This document shows, one piece after another, positions 23,530 to 36,218 of a DNA stretch of 64,000 nt (its first letter is position 1; every line of letters begins with the position of its first letter). Origin of the DNA: Sordaria brevicollis (lineage: Eukaryota; Ascomycota; Sordariomycetes; Sordariales; Sordariaceae); assembly GCA_033439795.1 (NCBI GenBank), contig JAUTDP010000002.1, positions 4,092,001-4,156,000 on the forward strand, written 5' to 3'. The notes under the pieces were generated by a model. It worked only from the letters and a program-made list of their open reading frames with translations, searched no databases and was not told the DNA's origin. A program made the translations under genes and the position numbers.

Positions 23530-25534
23530 TCTATTTACAGAAGCTACGTAACATCGAAAACCAATTAATAAAAAGAAACCATACAATCCGAGCGTAAAAT
23601 ACCGGCCAAAGACTATATTACGAAGTAAGCCCTTTGCGTTAAATGCGAGTATTGTATAGAAGCTAAGCGTAAAAATAGAGAAATAAAATAGGATTACCCC
23701 CCTTCCCTTTCTAAAGCCTCCTTCCTCCGCTAAGCGCGTTGTACGCGTTAATTTAGTATTATATTTACTATTTTAATATCGTAATTAAAGTTAACTTTTA
23801 AACCTTCTTCCCTTAGGAAATTATTAAAATCGTTAATATTCCCTCCCTCTTTTATATATCGTGTTTAAAGGGTATAATATTAGTCCTTCTTAATATAAAT
23901 TTAATCGAAGAATTTTAATATTATTATATAATTAATAGATAATTATTAATTAATTTTTAATAAAAAAGAAATATTTTCAGTCTTTATTATATTACCCGTA
24001 ATTAGGGTAACGGTATAAACCTTTTTATAAAAGAAAAGGTATACGGGCGTTTAGTATTTATTATAAAAATAAATTAATTAAATATTTTCGTATTCGAATC
24101 TTTTATAATATTTTTTAAAATTATTATACCCGGTCCGGGTAATTAAAAAATAATATAGGGAAAATTTATTTAAAACCTTTAATTCTTTTATAGGCTTTAA
24201 GGAAGTTTATAACTTTATCCCGCTATAATTTTCTAATAGATTTTCATTCTACTATTATTAAAAGCGGAATTTAAATTCCCGTTTAATTAATTTTTTAAAA
24301 TAAGCGAATATTATTATTTCGTTATAAAGGTCGTTCCCTTTTACGCCTTCTTTAATTAATTAATCTGTAATTTCGTTATTTTTAATTCTTATATACCCTA
24401 ATATTTATTAAACCTTTATAAATCTATATTCTTTTTATATTTTTGAAAAATTAAAAAAAGCGGCCTATGAAGAGGGGGTTAGGGTATCCTAAAAACCCCG
24501 GATTATTATAATATTATTTAAATAAATTATAATTTTTAATTAGCCGACGAAAATTAAATCAATTACTACTTTTCAATTATATTTAGCCCTTTCCGCTTTT
24601 ATATCGAAAATTTCTATTTATATAAATTAATTATATTCGTAACCTAATTCCTCCCTTCCTTAAAAAATAACGTACCTAAAATCGATATATTCGTCGTTAA
24701 ATTTATTATTATCCTCTTTATATTTTTAAGGGGCAATTTATTTCCCGATTATTAAACCGTTTATATAAATTGCAATTTTGGAAAAGTTTAACTATTTTAA
24801 TTATTTATTAAAGTCCTTAATAATTTACTTCTTTAAATAATATATAAGGTTTAAATATATCCTTTTATTATAGACCGGCGGTTATAAAAAGGGCCGAAAA
24901 AAAGGATTAACGAATATAACCGCTAATTCGAAGATAATTAAATAATAAGGGAAACCCCGGGGGGAAATCCGAAATTATTATACTAACTTTATAAAAAGTG
25001 GATAAACGTCGTTTAAAATTAAAAGGCGGATTAAATATCGAAAACGGATAATATCGAATAATTAATTAACCAGGAGTAAATTAATTTTGCGCTAAAATAT
25101 AATTAAACGTATAATACGCTAAATTAATAAATTAGCGCGGACTACGGTATTAAATATTATTTAAATATTATTTAATTAATTATAGAAGCTATTTTATATA
25201 AGCGGGAAAACCCTATATTTTTTATAAAATTTTATTTTATTAAGCCTAATTATTATAATTCAGCGTTAAAAAATATTTTAAAGATTATTACTATTTTAAT
25301 TACTTTAATTATTAAATTAAGGAGGGCCTTAGTATAAACTTTATTAAAGGAATAAATATATATAATTATTATTCTAACCGAAGAGACTTTCTTTTTAGTA
25401 TAGTATTTAAAATTCAATTTATTATATATTTAAACGCTAAGTTAATATACCGCTAATTATATAAATACGAATAAATTTTTGTATTAAATTATAAGAAAGT
25501 TCGGTTAGACCCGTTTCTTATAGAAATATTAAAT

Positions 25535-26950
25535 TTCCGTTTTATTAAACGAAAATTCAATTATATTATTTACCCCTTATTCGAGTTTAAAATTTAATTC
25601 CTATTATACCTTTATTAATAATTCCTTAAAGGTATTACCGAAGGTAAAAATAATATAATTATTTATATACTTATATTTATAAACCTTATCCCTTAATTGG
25701 TATATAAATTTAATATTCAAGAAATATGGAATTAAGGACGCGGGAGAGCCTTAAGGGAGACCGTAATAAACCGCTTCTATTTTAATAAAAATATTAAATG
25801 AATATATATATATTTCTTTATCGATTAAAAAAGAGGCTATTTAATATACTACGTAATAGGCCTAACCTTATTCCTATAATTAGAAGATTAAACGGTTATA
25901 AAATATTAGATTAAAAGCCCCTTTAACGTCGGCGGTAATAAAAGTAATTATTAAACCCTTATTTAAAAGGGATTTAATATTAAAAAATAAAATTATAATT
26001 ATATCGTTTAACGACCGTTTTAGTAGGGTACTAATTTATTAAGAGTATAAAACCCCGTATTTAATAGCCGTCTACGCAAAGTAATATACTATTAACTTTT
26101 TAAAACCCTTCCCTAAATAAGAGAGGAAGGAAATTAAACGTTACTTTTTAATAGTAATTAAGTTCTTTCTTAATTTTAGAATTATTATTACCTCTACTTT
26201 TCGGAAAATATATAAATAATATCCAATCCGAATATAATTTTCGTATAAAAATTATACCGGTTATAATAATAATTCCTAAATAAATTTAAATATACGTATA
26301 ATAATATTACTAGAATTTAAAGAAATATTATTAACGTTATAAAAGTATTTATAAATTTTATCGATATAAACTTTAATAAATTAAAGTAAATAATAGCGAA
26401 GAATAATTAAGATCTATAAATCCTTAATAGTATTGGCCTCCGAATTTTTCTTAAAGAATATATAATAGAATAATTTAACCCTTTCCTTTAATTTTACGTA
26501 TAAACACCTTTTATATTTAAATAAGGGGGGATTTAATTATTCTTTAAATTTATATTAATTAATAATATAGAAAACGTTTTTATTTATTTTCGTATTACCG
26601 ATAATACTACCCTAAAAATCCTTTTTAATTTATTAAATTACTTTTTTAAATTTTTATTTTAAAATTTTAACCTTCTCCGGGTTTAAATTAGGGTTATTAC
26701 GCTTATAATTATAAAAAACCTTCGTAATTATATATATATCTATCTTCTATTATTTTACGCTACGGTCTAATTTCGCTAATTTATTAATAATTTTTAAAGC
26801 CTTCTAAAGGGTATTAATAAAATCCTCCACTAGGTTTTTAAAATCTTCTTCCGAAGTAGCTAAGAAATATATAGAATTAATAAGGAGAAAGATAGTATTA
26901 ATATATTATTTAATCGATTCCGGGTTATTTTTAAAATTTAAACGCTTATA
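25535..26950 (-). mobile_element. RIP-degraded LINE (non-LTR retrotransposon, Tad-like) reverse transcriptase relic
   Basis: Minus-strand translation, reading through stops, shows the ordered hallmarks of a LINE reverse transcriptase. At 25,762-25,718 it reads GLP*GSPASLIPYFL, i.e. the GLPQGSP box with the Gln codon turned to a stop, as RIP does to CAA. At about 25,669-25,655 it reads YINN, the position of the catalytic YADD box with both Asp codons changed to Asn. At about 25,558-25,535 it reads FSFNKTE, matching the F-x-P-x-K-T-E motif. Upstream (about 26,945-26,740) a frame resembling the endonuclease-RT linker is readable. The order is correct for an element with its 5' end to the right. 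Neurospora's known LINE is Tad; assignment to that clade is likely but not tested. The element is certainly dead. Confidence 0.72.
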
Positions 26951-28262
26951 AAGGGTTAGAAATTAATTAATAAAAATATTAAAAATAAAAGGGAAATAAT
27001 CCGAAATAATATATAAATCGTTAATAAACCTATAGAAAATAAAAGGGACATTAATAAATATAAAATTGAAAGTATTTCCGAAATTATAAATAAAGATCCT
27101 GATTAAATTAGCGAAATTAAAATTTTTATTAATAATAAAATTTACGAAAGCGGCGCTACCTTTTATTAATTATAATTTAAATTACTAAAGATAATATTTA
27201 ATATCAAAATTATTAATAATAAAAATTCGAAAGGGTATATTTTAAGCTTTTAATACGTTAAAACCGGATTTATTTCCGGATTCTTAATAAATATTAACGA
27301 AAATAATCCCCTATCTAATAATTTAAAGAATATCCCTATTTATTTTCCTTAATAGGTTAAAAACGGCCGTAATTAATCTTTTTTTTACGTAAGTAAGAAC
27401 GCGTAATCATATATTATATTCGTTTATTTACGAATAGACCGGCGAATATAAAATATAAAGGCCGAAAAAATATATATAAAGCGTACTTCCCTCCTTTATA
27501 ATTTAAATTTTAAATTCTTAAAATATAATAACGTTAATACCCTTTATAAATATAATATAAAAGGCGATAACGTACGTATTTAAATATTTTATTATATTCG
27601 TTTAGAAACTTCGAAGTTTAAGTGCTTTAAATATAGCGGAAAACGACGGTATATTTATTAAAAACGTCAAGAAATTTTTTCTCTAAATTTCTAACGATAT
27701 TTAAAGCGGTAAATATTATTTAAAAATAAATATTCCGATAATTAAACTTCAATTATCCGTATATCGTCCTTATTAGGTTAAAATATTAAGTAGGATATAA
27801 TATTTGAATTTTCGGGGCCGGAAAGAGTAATATCCGGATTAAAAATTTCGTATTAAGGTTAGGGGATATTATTTATAACTTTATATTTCTTCTAACCGGC
27901 TTAATAAATTTCTCCGTAAACGTATTTAAATAAATAAATAAATTTACTATTTTATTTTATTAATTTTACCTAATAATTTTTTAGAAGGAAAGGTATAGGC
28001 TATAATAATTAATATATTACGAAGGCCTCTTATAAAAAATTATATATTCCTCCTTTCCTTTAATTATATTATATTATTTAACGTCGTTATAATTTTTATA
28101 TATTTTCGCTTTTAAATATATATAGCGGCTGTATTAATTAAAATAAAATAAATATTAGGAGAATTATTAAATTTTATTAAAAAATTTAAATTCTCTATTC
28201 GTATCAAAAAATCGGTAAAACTTTTAGGGGGTATTAATAATAATAAATTATATAGCGTATAA

Positions 28263-28724
28263 ATCTTTTTCGGCTATAAAATTGGGGGAAATACGGGCGT
28301 AAATAACCCGGATATTATTTTAATTGATAATTTCCTTAAAAATATTTTTAAGGGTGAAAGTAACGAAGGTATTATTATATTAAATTTTTATAAGGACCCC
28401 GGAGATAATATATATATATTAAATTTTAAAGAATTTGATTATAGCTTTAAAATAAGTATTAATATCCTATATAATTTTAAAAATTTTATTCTTTATTTTA
28501 AAATTTTTAATAACGAAGGCGTAATTAGAACGAATTCTTTAATAAACGGTAATATTAATAAAAATAAGGCTAAATTTATTATAAATTTAACGGCGGATCG
28601 AATAAGGTTCCGTTTTATAGAAAGGGGAATTAAAATCTATTTAAATAAAAATTTAATCGTCGGCGTAAAGAAGGGGGAGAGTAAAAACGGCCTTTTTACG
28701 CAGCGTAATATTAATGATCCTAAA
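28263..28724 (+). pseudogene. Stop-free gag-like remnant on the opposite strand
   Basis: One plus-strand frame runs 154 codons without a stop in a region where random AT-rich sequence should stop every few codons; there is no ATG because TpG is depleted. The translation contains FKNFILYFKIFNNEGVI followed by a basic stretch. This recalls the F-x2-F...L-x-N-E-G segment of fungal LTR-retrotransposon Gag proteins, though the match is weak. The frame continues past a TAG with a Lys/Asn/Gly-rich tail to about 29,000. The orientation is opposite to the LINE relic, so this would be a second element beside or inside it. It could also be a diverged LINE ORF1 or a host sequence caught by RIP. Confidence 0.35.
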
Positions 28725-29733
28725 TAGCGTATTATATATAGTAACGTTAATAAAATTATATAATTAAAAGGGAAGAAGGGGAATTATAATTAAAGTAATA
28801 ATAAGGCGAAGAATTATAGCGGCGGAAATAATAATAATAAAGTAAACCGTTTAAATAAAAAGGGTAAAATTTAAAATAAACGGGGTTAAATACGGGGTAA
28901 ATAAGGTTTTATACGGGGTAAATAGTAGGGCCGAAAAATAGAGGGTAAATAATAAATTAAAATTTTTTGCCGGATAATTTCGGAAAGGAATTTTAAAATT
29001 TATTCGGTTTATTAATAATAAATTAATAAATAAGCGGCGAAGCGCTCCGTCGATTCTAAAATAGCGGTAATAATAATAATAATAACGTCCGTATACGCGA
29101 TCGCTTAATTAGCCGATTTACGGACCGTAAATATAAAATCTTAAATAAAAGCCGGAAATTAGGCGCTGTTCGACGCGGGATTTAAGCGTTCCTCTTTAAT
29201 CTAAGCTTATTTAAAGCCCGAAGATTACGTCGCCTATACGTTAAACGGGATATAATTACTCGTAGGGTTCGATAAAGAATTTATAATAATTATAGAAGGG
29301 TTTTTAACCGTTTTAACGCTTATCATTAGTATTTTTACGATACTTCGTTATTAGATTAATCGACCGGAAAACTAGTAATTTTAGGGGTATTAAAATTTTA
29401 GCGGTGGCTGCGGCGGAAATATTAACACTTGGCGCCAAGACCGTAAGTTGTAGGAAGAAAGATAATTTCATTCCCAACAATCAAGTGACAAGTCACCTCC
29501 GATTTCTCATCAGTGGTATGCGAGGGTTAGGGTTCAAAGGGGACGAATTAGTCGGATGTCGACATTCCCTTCCGTGATTTGGGTGGTTTTGATCGAAGGA
29601 TCTAGTCCCTGGGGATTTCCACCTTCCTCTTCAGACCAACTACTATTACCATCAAGTGGAATCCTCTCCCTTTGGTCTTCAGGTTCCTACTACCATCTCA
29701 GCTCCCAACCTCAAGTGCTGCTTCGGAGCCACC

Positions 29734-31929
29734 ATGCTATGTTCAACGTGCATCCAAGCCTTGCAGCGGCTTTTCGACATGTACAAGCCGGACGGGTTTG
29801 CGCATATTACGCCCCACCACTGGGACGCCCAGAGCCTTAGAGATTCGATGAAACAGGATTGCTATTTGTGCACCCGGCTTTCTCATAGATTGGCGGATGA
29901 CCGAAACTGGTGGCCAGCCTTTGGAAGTGCGTGGACAATGTATATTATCTCGCCCAGTCCTAAATCGATCAAAAGAGCTGACTGACAACCAGTATCAACC
30001 GTCTCCTGACAACCGGGGGCGTGTTTGGGAAGGTCGTGCTGCAACATGTTTCTACCTGACGGAAAATGTCCCCAAGGAGCTCCGAGAAGGCAGATTCTAT
30101 GATCTACTTGTTCAGTGCGTATTACCAACGAGAAGAGGGGCCGGCTATTCTGTCACCTTCCACATAGAACTTTTAGATGGTAAGAAGTCTGTCGCCCTGT
30201 AACAAATACACGGCTAACGTTTATAAGGTGCTCTCAATCAGGGCATTCCTTCGTCACTTTAACCCACTACAGCTCCCCCAAATCGTTGCTTTTGGCCAGA
30301 TCATGGTTGGATGAATGTGTCCAAACCCACGAAAGATGCAGGTCGCGCCAGGAAGACACCAGCTGGTGTCCTACCCGCCTCCTAAACATTGCGCAAAACG
30401 AGCGCCTAGAGACAACGGTTCGCCTGATCAACACAGACCAGGAAAAGCCGGCTGGCCCCTACGGTACAGTCACTCATCGATGGGGTTTCACCGACGACGA
30501 TAAAGAGCGTGTGGTTCTGACTCAAGCGACCTATCCAACGTTATTCAAGGGCATCTTGTTGTCATCAATGCCTCGCCTATTCCAGGATATCATTACCGTC
30601 GCCCATGAACTCGGCTTACGATACATATGGATCGATGCATTTTGCATCTTCCAGGACAATAATAATAATAACGATTGGCACCGAGAATCTTCCCTGATGC
30701 AAAGAGTCTACAGCAATTCCTATTGCAATATGTCAGCTGCAGATGCCAACAGCTGTTCCGGGTCCTTAGTAAAGGCACGAAAGACGAGTCTCATTGCGCC
30801 GGCAGTGGCTGAACATAACGACAAGAAATGTATCGTTTGGGACCCCATCTTCTGGAGGCGGGAAGTTATTCTAGCATTGGTGAACACCAGAGGTTGGGTT
30901 CTCCAGGAGCGCGTTTTATCGCCTCGCGTCTTACACTTTGGCAAGCGACAAATCATATGGGAGTGCTGCGAGCATAGTGCTGCCGAAAGCTTTCCTGCCG
31001 GGGTCCATCCCCGAATATTTGAGAGCCAACACACGCTATCCAAGGAAAGGGATCTGTTCTTTGACACCAAGAGGACCTACGCAGATCGAGAAGGAGAAGA
31101 ACTCAAACTGTATTATCTTTGGGCCAACTTGGTTGAGTCCTACTCGGCTTGTAAACTAACTTTCCAAAGCGATAAGCTTGTCGCCTGCTCCGGCTTGGCG
31201 AAAATCATACAAGCACGCATCAAGGACAAATACGTCGTCGGCATGTGGCGCAGATATCTCGAACACGAGTTGCTTTGGGTACCAAGGCCTCTAGGAGCTT
31301 CACAGAAGAAGACAAACCATCTACCCAGCTGGACCTGGGCCTCACTCGACGGACGCTGCGAGCGAGACCCGGTGCAATACTATGACACTTTTCTTTACAA
31401 GGTTGAGTCTGTCAACCTGCAATACGCAAGCGACGACCCAACCGGCGACATCCTTCCTGAGGGCCGACTCCATCTCCGCGGCATCCTCATGCCCACCATT
31501 TTGGTCCAAACTACCCACGATCAACCTGATCTCTACTGGAAGGTCATCATCGAAGATGTTGAGCTCGAGGGATCTACCCGCTACGTCCATCGCTTCGTCA
31601 AGGCTGAGCCCTATAGAGACGGCTCACCAGTTTGGCTCAACCACTATCAGAAGTCATTTGACGTGGAAAACACCGAAGGGAAGATCTTTGCGATGCCCGC
31701 GTGGATGAACACTTATGGAATCGGCACGCAGCGGTCAGTAATGACGATTTTGCTCTTTCGATTGCTTAATGCCGAAAACGCACTTTATGAGCGCCTGGGG
31801 ATTTTCAAACAATGTGATGAGAGCTGCAAGTTGATATTTGCCATGCGTGAGGATGCGAATGGGGAGAGAAGGAAGTCAAGAGAAAGGGTACCGTGTGTGG
31901 AATTCAAGAGGGGATGCATTCTTTTGTAG
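29734..31929 (+). CDS. HET-domain protein (heterokaryon incompatibility family), first of a tandem pair
   Basis: Exon 1 starts at 29734 (ACCATG, MLCSTCIQAL). Exon 2 is about 29,991-30,179, and exon 3 is 30242-31929 after a clean 62-nt intron (GTAAGA...CAG). The HET domain (PF06985) in exon 3 has its three hallmark blocks: YGTVTHRWGF, LRYIWIDAFCIFQD and NTRGWVLQERVLSPR. The N-terminus carries CxxC (CSTC) and later CYLC. HET proteins trigger cell death when incompatible hyphae fuse. A run of Asn codons (30,658-30,673) follows the second block, where the sister genes have KDD. The exon 1-exon 2 junction is a problem: the obvious donor (GTGCGT at about 29,927) and acceptor (CAACCAG) leave the frame off by one, so either an unusual splice or a 1-nt lesion is present. 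Exon 3 is intact to its stop. Confidence 0.75.
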
Positions 31930-33008
31930 TGGTTTGACGTTTGAGAGCGATCAAGTGCGAAGAGCTAAGTGGTAAGTTAAGCATTTTCCACACAAACATG
32001 TGTACGGTCTTACTTATTCTAACTGAGTTTCTTCTAGTTCAAAGAAAGGGCTTGGGAGGGCTGAGGCTCAGCCACGGATAGGCAGTGCATGTGACAAAGT
32101 AAAATTGCGTACACTTCCCTTCCACGCTATGGGCGTGCTTGGTTCCGCCCCTGTCCTTCGGTAGGGTCATACTCATGGTTCTATCCTTTGCGGCCGACGG
32201 GACACATTGATATGCTCCGAGTCACCTTTCCTTCTCCTTCAGAACGCTATACTATTACTACCTCTCTTCGGCAAGGGTCCGTGGAAATCTTTGTATCGAG
32301 GGACAGAAACGCATTCACTTCACGAGGTTGTCTTACACAGTCACTTTCGATTTTTTGACCAAAACGCGGTTCAAGATGCCGGTCCAACATTGTAGGATTA
32401 CTGCATTTATGGGTTTCCGCCATATGATTCTGTTTTGTTCATTGGTTTCACGCTTCAGACTGGTGTTGAACAGGTGAGATTCGCAGCTCCTATTTGTCTC
32501 CTTTGGCTTATCTCTTGAAGCAACTGACAATGAGCAGGGCTTAGCACACCACCAAACGCTCTCTTCTGCCTCTGTCCGTTCCGTCTCATCCAAAGCATCT
32601 TGAGGTCTGGTTCGAAGCCTTACTGTGGCTGTCTCTGCTTTGTCGAATCCCAAATACTTTCACACTTTCACACACACTCAGACTCGAGGATAGAAATGGG
32701 CGTTCTTCCATACCAAACCTAATATCTACCACCGCTCTTCCCATCTCTATTTGATCCATCCAAACACTCGTTCACGCTATGTTGATCTCCTTATCAGGAA
32801 AATTTTAAACGAGTAAGAGCGGTACGTACGACAAAAGGAGCACCTATCCAAAAACAAGCCACCATTATTGGAGCTTGCCATGCGGACTTCCACAACAGTT
32901 TAATAAGTTGCCATAGAGATCACGCATATCCCATCCACGTCAAAAAAAACCTTTTATCAACTAACGCAGTCACGTACCCGTGAATCGAGCACCCGGCCCA
33001 ATACCACC
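31930..33008. other. Intergenic between tandem HET genes
   Basis: This 1.1-kb spacer has ordinary composition and no domain-bearing frame. It holds the 3' UTR of the first HET gene and the promoter of the second. It shows none of the RIP signature of the neighbouring island. Confidence 0.55.
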
Positions 33009-35266
33009 ATGATATGTTCTGTTTGCAAACCGTCATTGGCCATGCTCCTCGGCATGTACCACGCTTCGCTATACTCAGATCGAGGTAGAAAGAGAAGTTG
33101 AATGCGTTCATCACAAGACGTTTGCAAGTGTCAGGCTTTCTTTAGAACAGAAATGCTACATTTGTACCGCGATGTGGACACCTCCAACGAGCATTGATCG
33201 GAAGAGTTGGGAAGATGCATGGATCCGAGTAAGAGCTGACCTTTCTTTCTATATCGGGAGTCTTCTCTTCCTATAGTCATGTACTGATTGACAACAGTAT
33301 GGCCCGGACAAAATTTCTGAGGCGGTATCAGTCTCCCGTTGGAGGATATATCAACCCGTTGACGATTACCTGTCAAAGAGCGAGTACGTGGTTGAACCTA
33401 TTTTACTCACGTATCTTCCACCAAATACTCCACATACAGGACTTGCCGTGTCACGCGCGAACTTTCTTCTCGAGCCCTCTAGGATCTACCACTTCAGAGC
33501 AGTCTTCTCAAAATGTCCGCGACTTGGTCCCACGACAGCTTCTTCATTGGACTTGGCCAAGATCTGGCTTGACAATTGCGTTGCGGGCCACCCGAGATGT
33601 TGGCCTATGGGAGTGACATCTCTGAGCCCACCGAAGTCCAACATAGGAGCGCGCATGCTTGAAAAGGTCACTTGGGTTCCCACAAGGCTTCTTCATCTGA
33701 CGGAGAAAACAGTCCAATTGATAGAGACCAAGGAGACGAGGCCACTCACTCCATATGTGACCGTCACCCACCGTTGGGGCTTTGCCGATGAGGAGAAGAT
33801 GAAGCTCAACAAAAAAAAAAACTATCCATCCCTCAAGAAAGGCGTACCTTTTTCGTCAATGCCCAGGCTCTTCCAGAATGTTATCAGTATCGCCCTCCAT
33901 CTTGGCATCAACTACATCTGGATCGATTCCTTTTGCATCCTTCAAGATAAAGACGATCAAACTGACTGGCGACGAGAAGCCACACAGATGCAACAAGTCT
34001 ATGCCAACTCGTTCTGCAACACTTCGGCTGACGACGCCACCTCCTGCTCTGACACGCTCTTTAGCGAGCCTCGGGACCCAGAGGAGGAGATTATGCCTCA
34101 GCATTTCAACTTCCCAAGCGAACATGCAGAGAAATTAGGGACCGCACAATCATTCACTATTACTAGCCTCAACGCTTGGGAGACGCAAGTTACGGACGCG
34201 CTCGTGAATACCCGCGGGTGGGTGCTCCAGGAGCGCGTGCTCTCGCGGCGCATCGTTCACTTTGGCCGCCGCCAGATATTTTGGAAATGCAACTCTATCG
34301 AAGCCTGCGAAGCCATCCCGCTTCCGCTCAACTCTTCAGTTGTCCATACACAGGGGTTTTTAGTCAACGGAGCGAGATTCAAGAAGTCCGAGGATCTAGC
34401 TTCAGGGCGAAGACCAGAAAACCCATACAGAATATGGCATAATCTAGTCCAGATCTACACGCGGACCGAGCTTTCAAATCCCTCCGACAAACTCGTTGCT
34501 ATCTCTGGCCTGGCCAAGCTCTTCCAGGACTGGACAGGAGACGACTATCTGGCTGGTCTTTGGCGCCGCAATTTCGAGTGCTGGCTCCTATGGTACAACA
34601 ACAATGATAACAACTTTCAGCACCAGAGGAAGCCATGACCAAGCGACCAGTAAAATATAGAGCGCCCAGCTGGTCTTGGGCATCCGTTGATGGCCCTTTG
34701 TCTTGTTTCTTCAATCCCGCATAACCCGGACACCTCTTCCAGATCGAAGTAGAAGATGTGAGCTAAGGTATTTGACGGAGGATAAGACCGGTGAGGTAAC
34801 GGGTGGATGGCTGCGCTTGAGGGGAAGGCTGCTAGAGACAGAACTTATGGGTGTTTGTGAGCAAATGGGAGCGCTTGGATGGAGGGTCAAGCTGGAAGGG
34901 GTTACTGTGTTTGATGAGGAAGACCTAACGGACCCGGTATTTTTGGACCTCTCTGTTCGCTTAGATGTGGCCCAAGAGGACTTCAATCGTGAGAACGAGG
35001 AGCATTTACTGTTTAGTATGGTGGCGAAGAAAACTGAGCATACATTGAGTATGCTGTTGTTCAAGTTGGTCGATAGAGAGAAGGGAGTGTTCCAGAGGCT
35101 AGGGCTCATCCTAGTTGAGGGGGCAGACGTGATGGAGAAGGTGCTAGAGGTGAAGAGAAGCTTGGACAAACCTCCGTTGCCATGCGTGGAGCTTCATGAG
35201 GATGGTCAACATTCCATTATCGTCAATGAAGATTCATTTGAACTTGGGAGCAACTATTCAATTTAA
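33009..35266 (+). pseudogene. Broken HET-domain gene, second of the tandem pair
   Basis: The gene model starts at ATG 33009 (MICSVC). Exon 1 ends at 33228 (CGA|GTAAGA), a 69-nt intron follows, and exon 2 begins at 33298. The HET domain is well kept: YVTVTHRWGF, INYIWIDSFCILQD, NTRGWVLQERVLSRR. There are at least four lesions: a 1-nt frame change inside exon 1 near 33,060-33,090; another near 34,630, where the frame ends in QHQRKP and the homologous sequence continues in a different frame; an in-frame TAA near 34,722; and a further frame change near 34,765, before LRYLTEDK. The C-terminal region (34,765-35,266) is open and still resembles the other two HET proteins. It also carries an 11-nt A run (33,811-33,821). 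Expression as a truncated protein is possible. It is a close paralogue of its left neighbour by layout and motif spacing. Confidence 0.75.
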
Positions 35267-36218
35267 GGGAGAAGGCTCAGTACCAAACAGAAGGGGAGGT
35301 TAACGCTTCATAGATATTTATATTAGTGTTTCTTCACTATCTAACAAGGTTCTCAGTTTTCTCTACCTCTTTTCACTACTTACTGCTTATCAACACCTTA
35401 TTCGTCTCGTTTGCTCCCCCCCCCCTCCTCTTTTTGATACAATCTTGAAAGTAGACGCTTAAATTCTACTCTCACCTCACAAACCTACCCTACCAAGCTA
35501 CCAAAAATTACTAGTGTTAGTGATTACATAAAGTTCGTTCTAAAGGAATTACCAACTGAAGCACGATCCATAGAGCTGGGTGTATCTTGCTATTTGGACC
35601 GACGGACCGGAGCATTCAAACCCATTGACATCAATTAGTTACCTACTTATACACCAGCAAGGAAGGTAATGTAGAAACGACAGGCATGACAATCTTACTC
35701 TCAGTCTCTCTTTTTTCAAACAAGACCTGCCCGGGCGGGGGCTTGAGTGAGCAAGCAGTTAGCTGACCTGGACATTGTGTATCGCGCTAGGCTCAAGAGG
35801 AAGGTCAAGCAGACTTTTCCCATTTTCACGGGACCCGGTTATTGATTAAGTGTGCTTTTTCGTGCTCTTTTTGCTGATAATCAATTCGCTATGGAAACAT
35901 CAAAAGGGTTGCCCAAAGATTCTTCTTTCATCGCAAGACTTTTTGGCCGACCTTACCAACCCGAGGAAACTAGAGAAAATCGTAGAAACCAATCTATGCC
36001 CGCTTTTTGTTCTCCAAATCGTAGAATTCCGCTGATATCGTACCCACATTCCCAAGCATTAGCAAGGTGAATAACATGTATATATATACAGCTGAAGTTA
36101 TTGTGAGCCATAAAATGTTTTCGCTTCGTCATTGTGCCATAAAATCAATGATCGTCAAGAGATGCTTGTCAGGCACCCTCATCCCTCGTATTTCTCATTC
36201 AGCCAAAATGATTCCCGC
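35267..36218. other. Convergent intergenic region
   Basis: This 0.95-kb gap lies between the tail-to-tail HET pseudogene and the carrier gene. It contains pyrimidine-rich runs (around 35,400-35,430) and short frames only. I see nothing supportable. Confidence 0.55.

Larger units (their letters stand above)
23530..29405. repeat. AT-rich island saturated by repeat-induced point mutation (RIP)
   Basis: About 5.9 kb is dominated by A and T with TpA everywhere, while CpA and TpG are almost absent (only scattered cases, e.g. near 24,771, 25,071 and 27,665). CpG is still common. RIP in Neurospora converts CpA to TpA (TpG on the other strand) in duplicated DNA during the sexual cycle, so this is the expected end state of a heavily mutated repeat. 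ATG, GTG and TTG all contain TpG, so start codons are lost and start-dependent ORF finding reports nothing here. Such islands are normally DNA-methylated and packed in H3K9me3 heterochromatin. Traces of at least two different elements are readable inside (separate entries). Confidence 0.92.

Noticed and set aside
23530..29405. CRISPR array or phage-like origin as explanation of the AT-rich block
   Set aside because: There are no regular direct repeats with spacers, and the dinucleotide pattern with RT motifs is explained by RIP of a transposon.
32040..33000. A small gene between the tandem HET genes
   Set aside because: The frames are short (about 106 codons at most), without domain or plausible start context.
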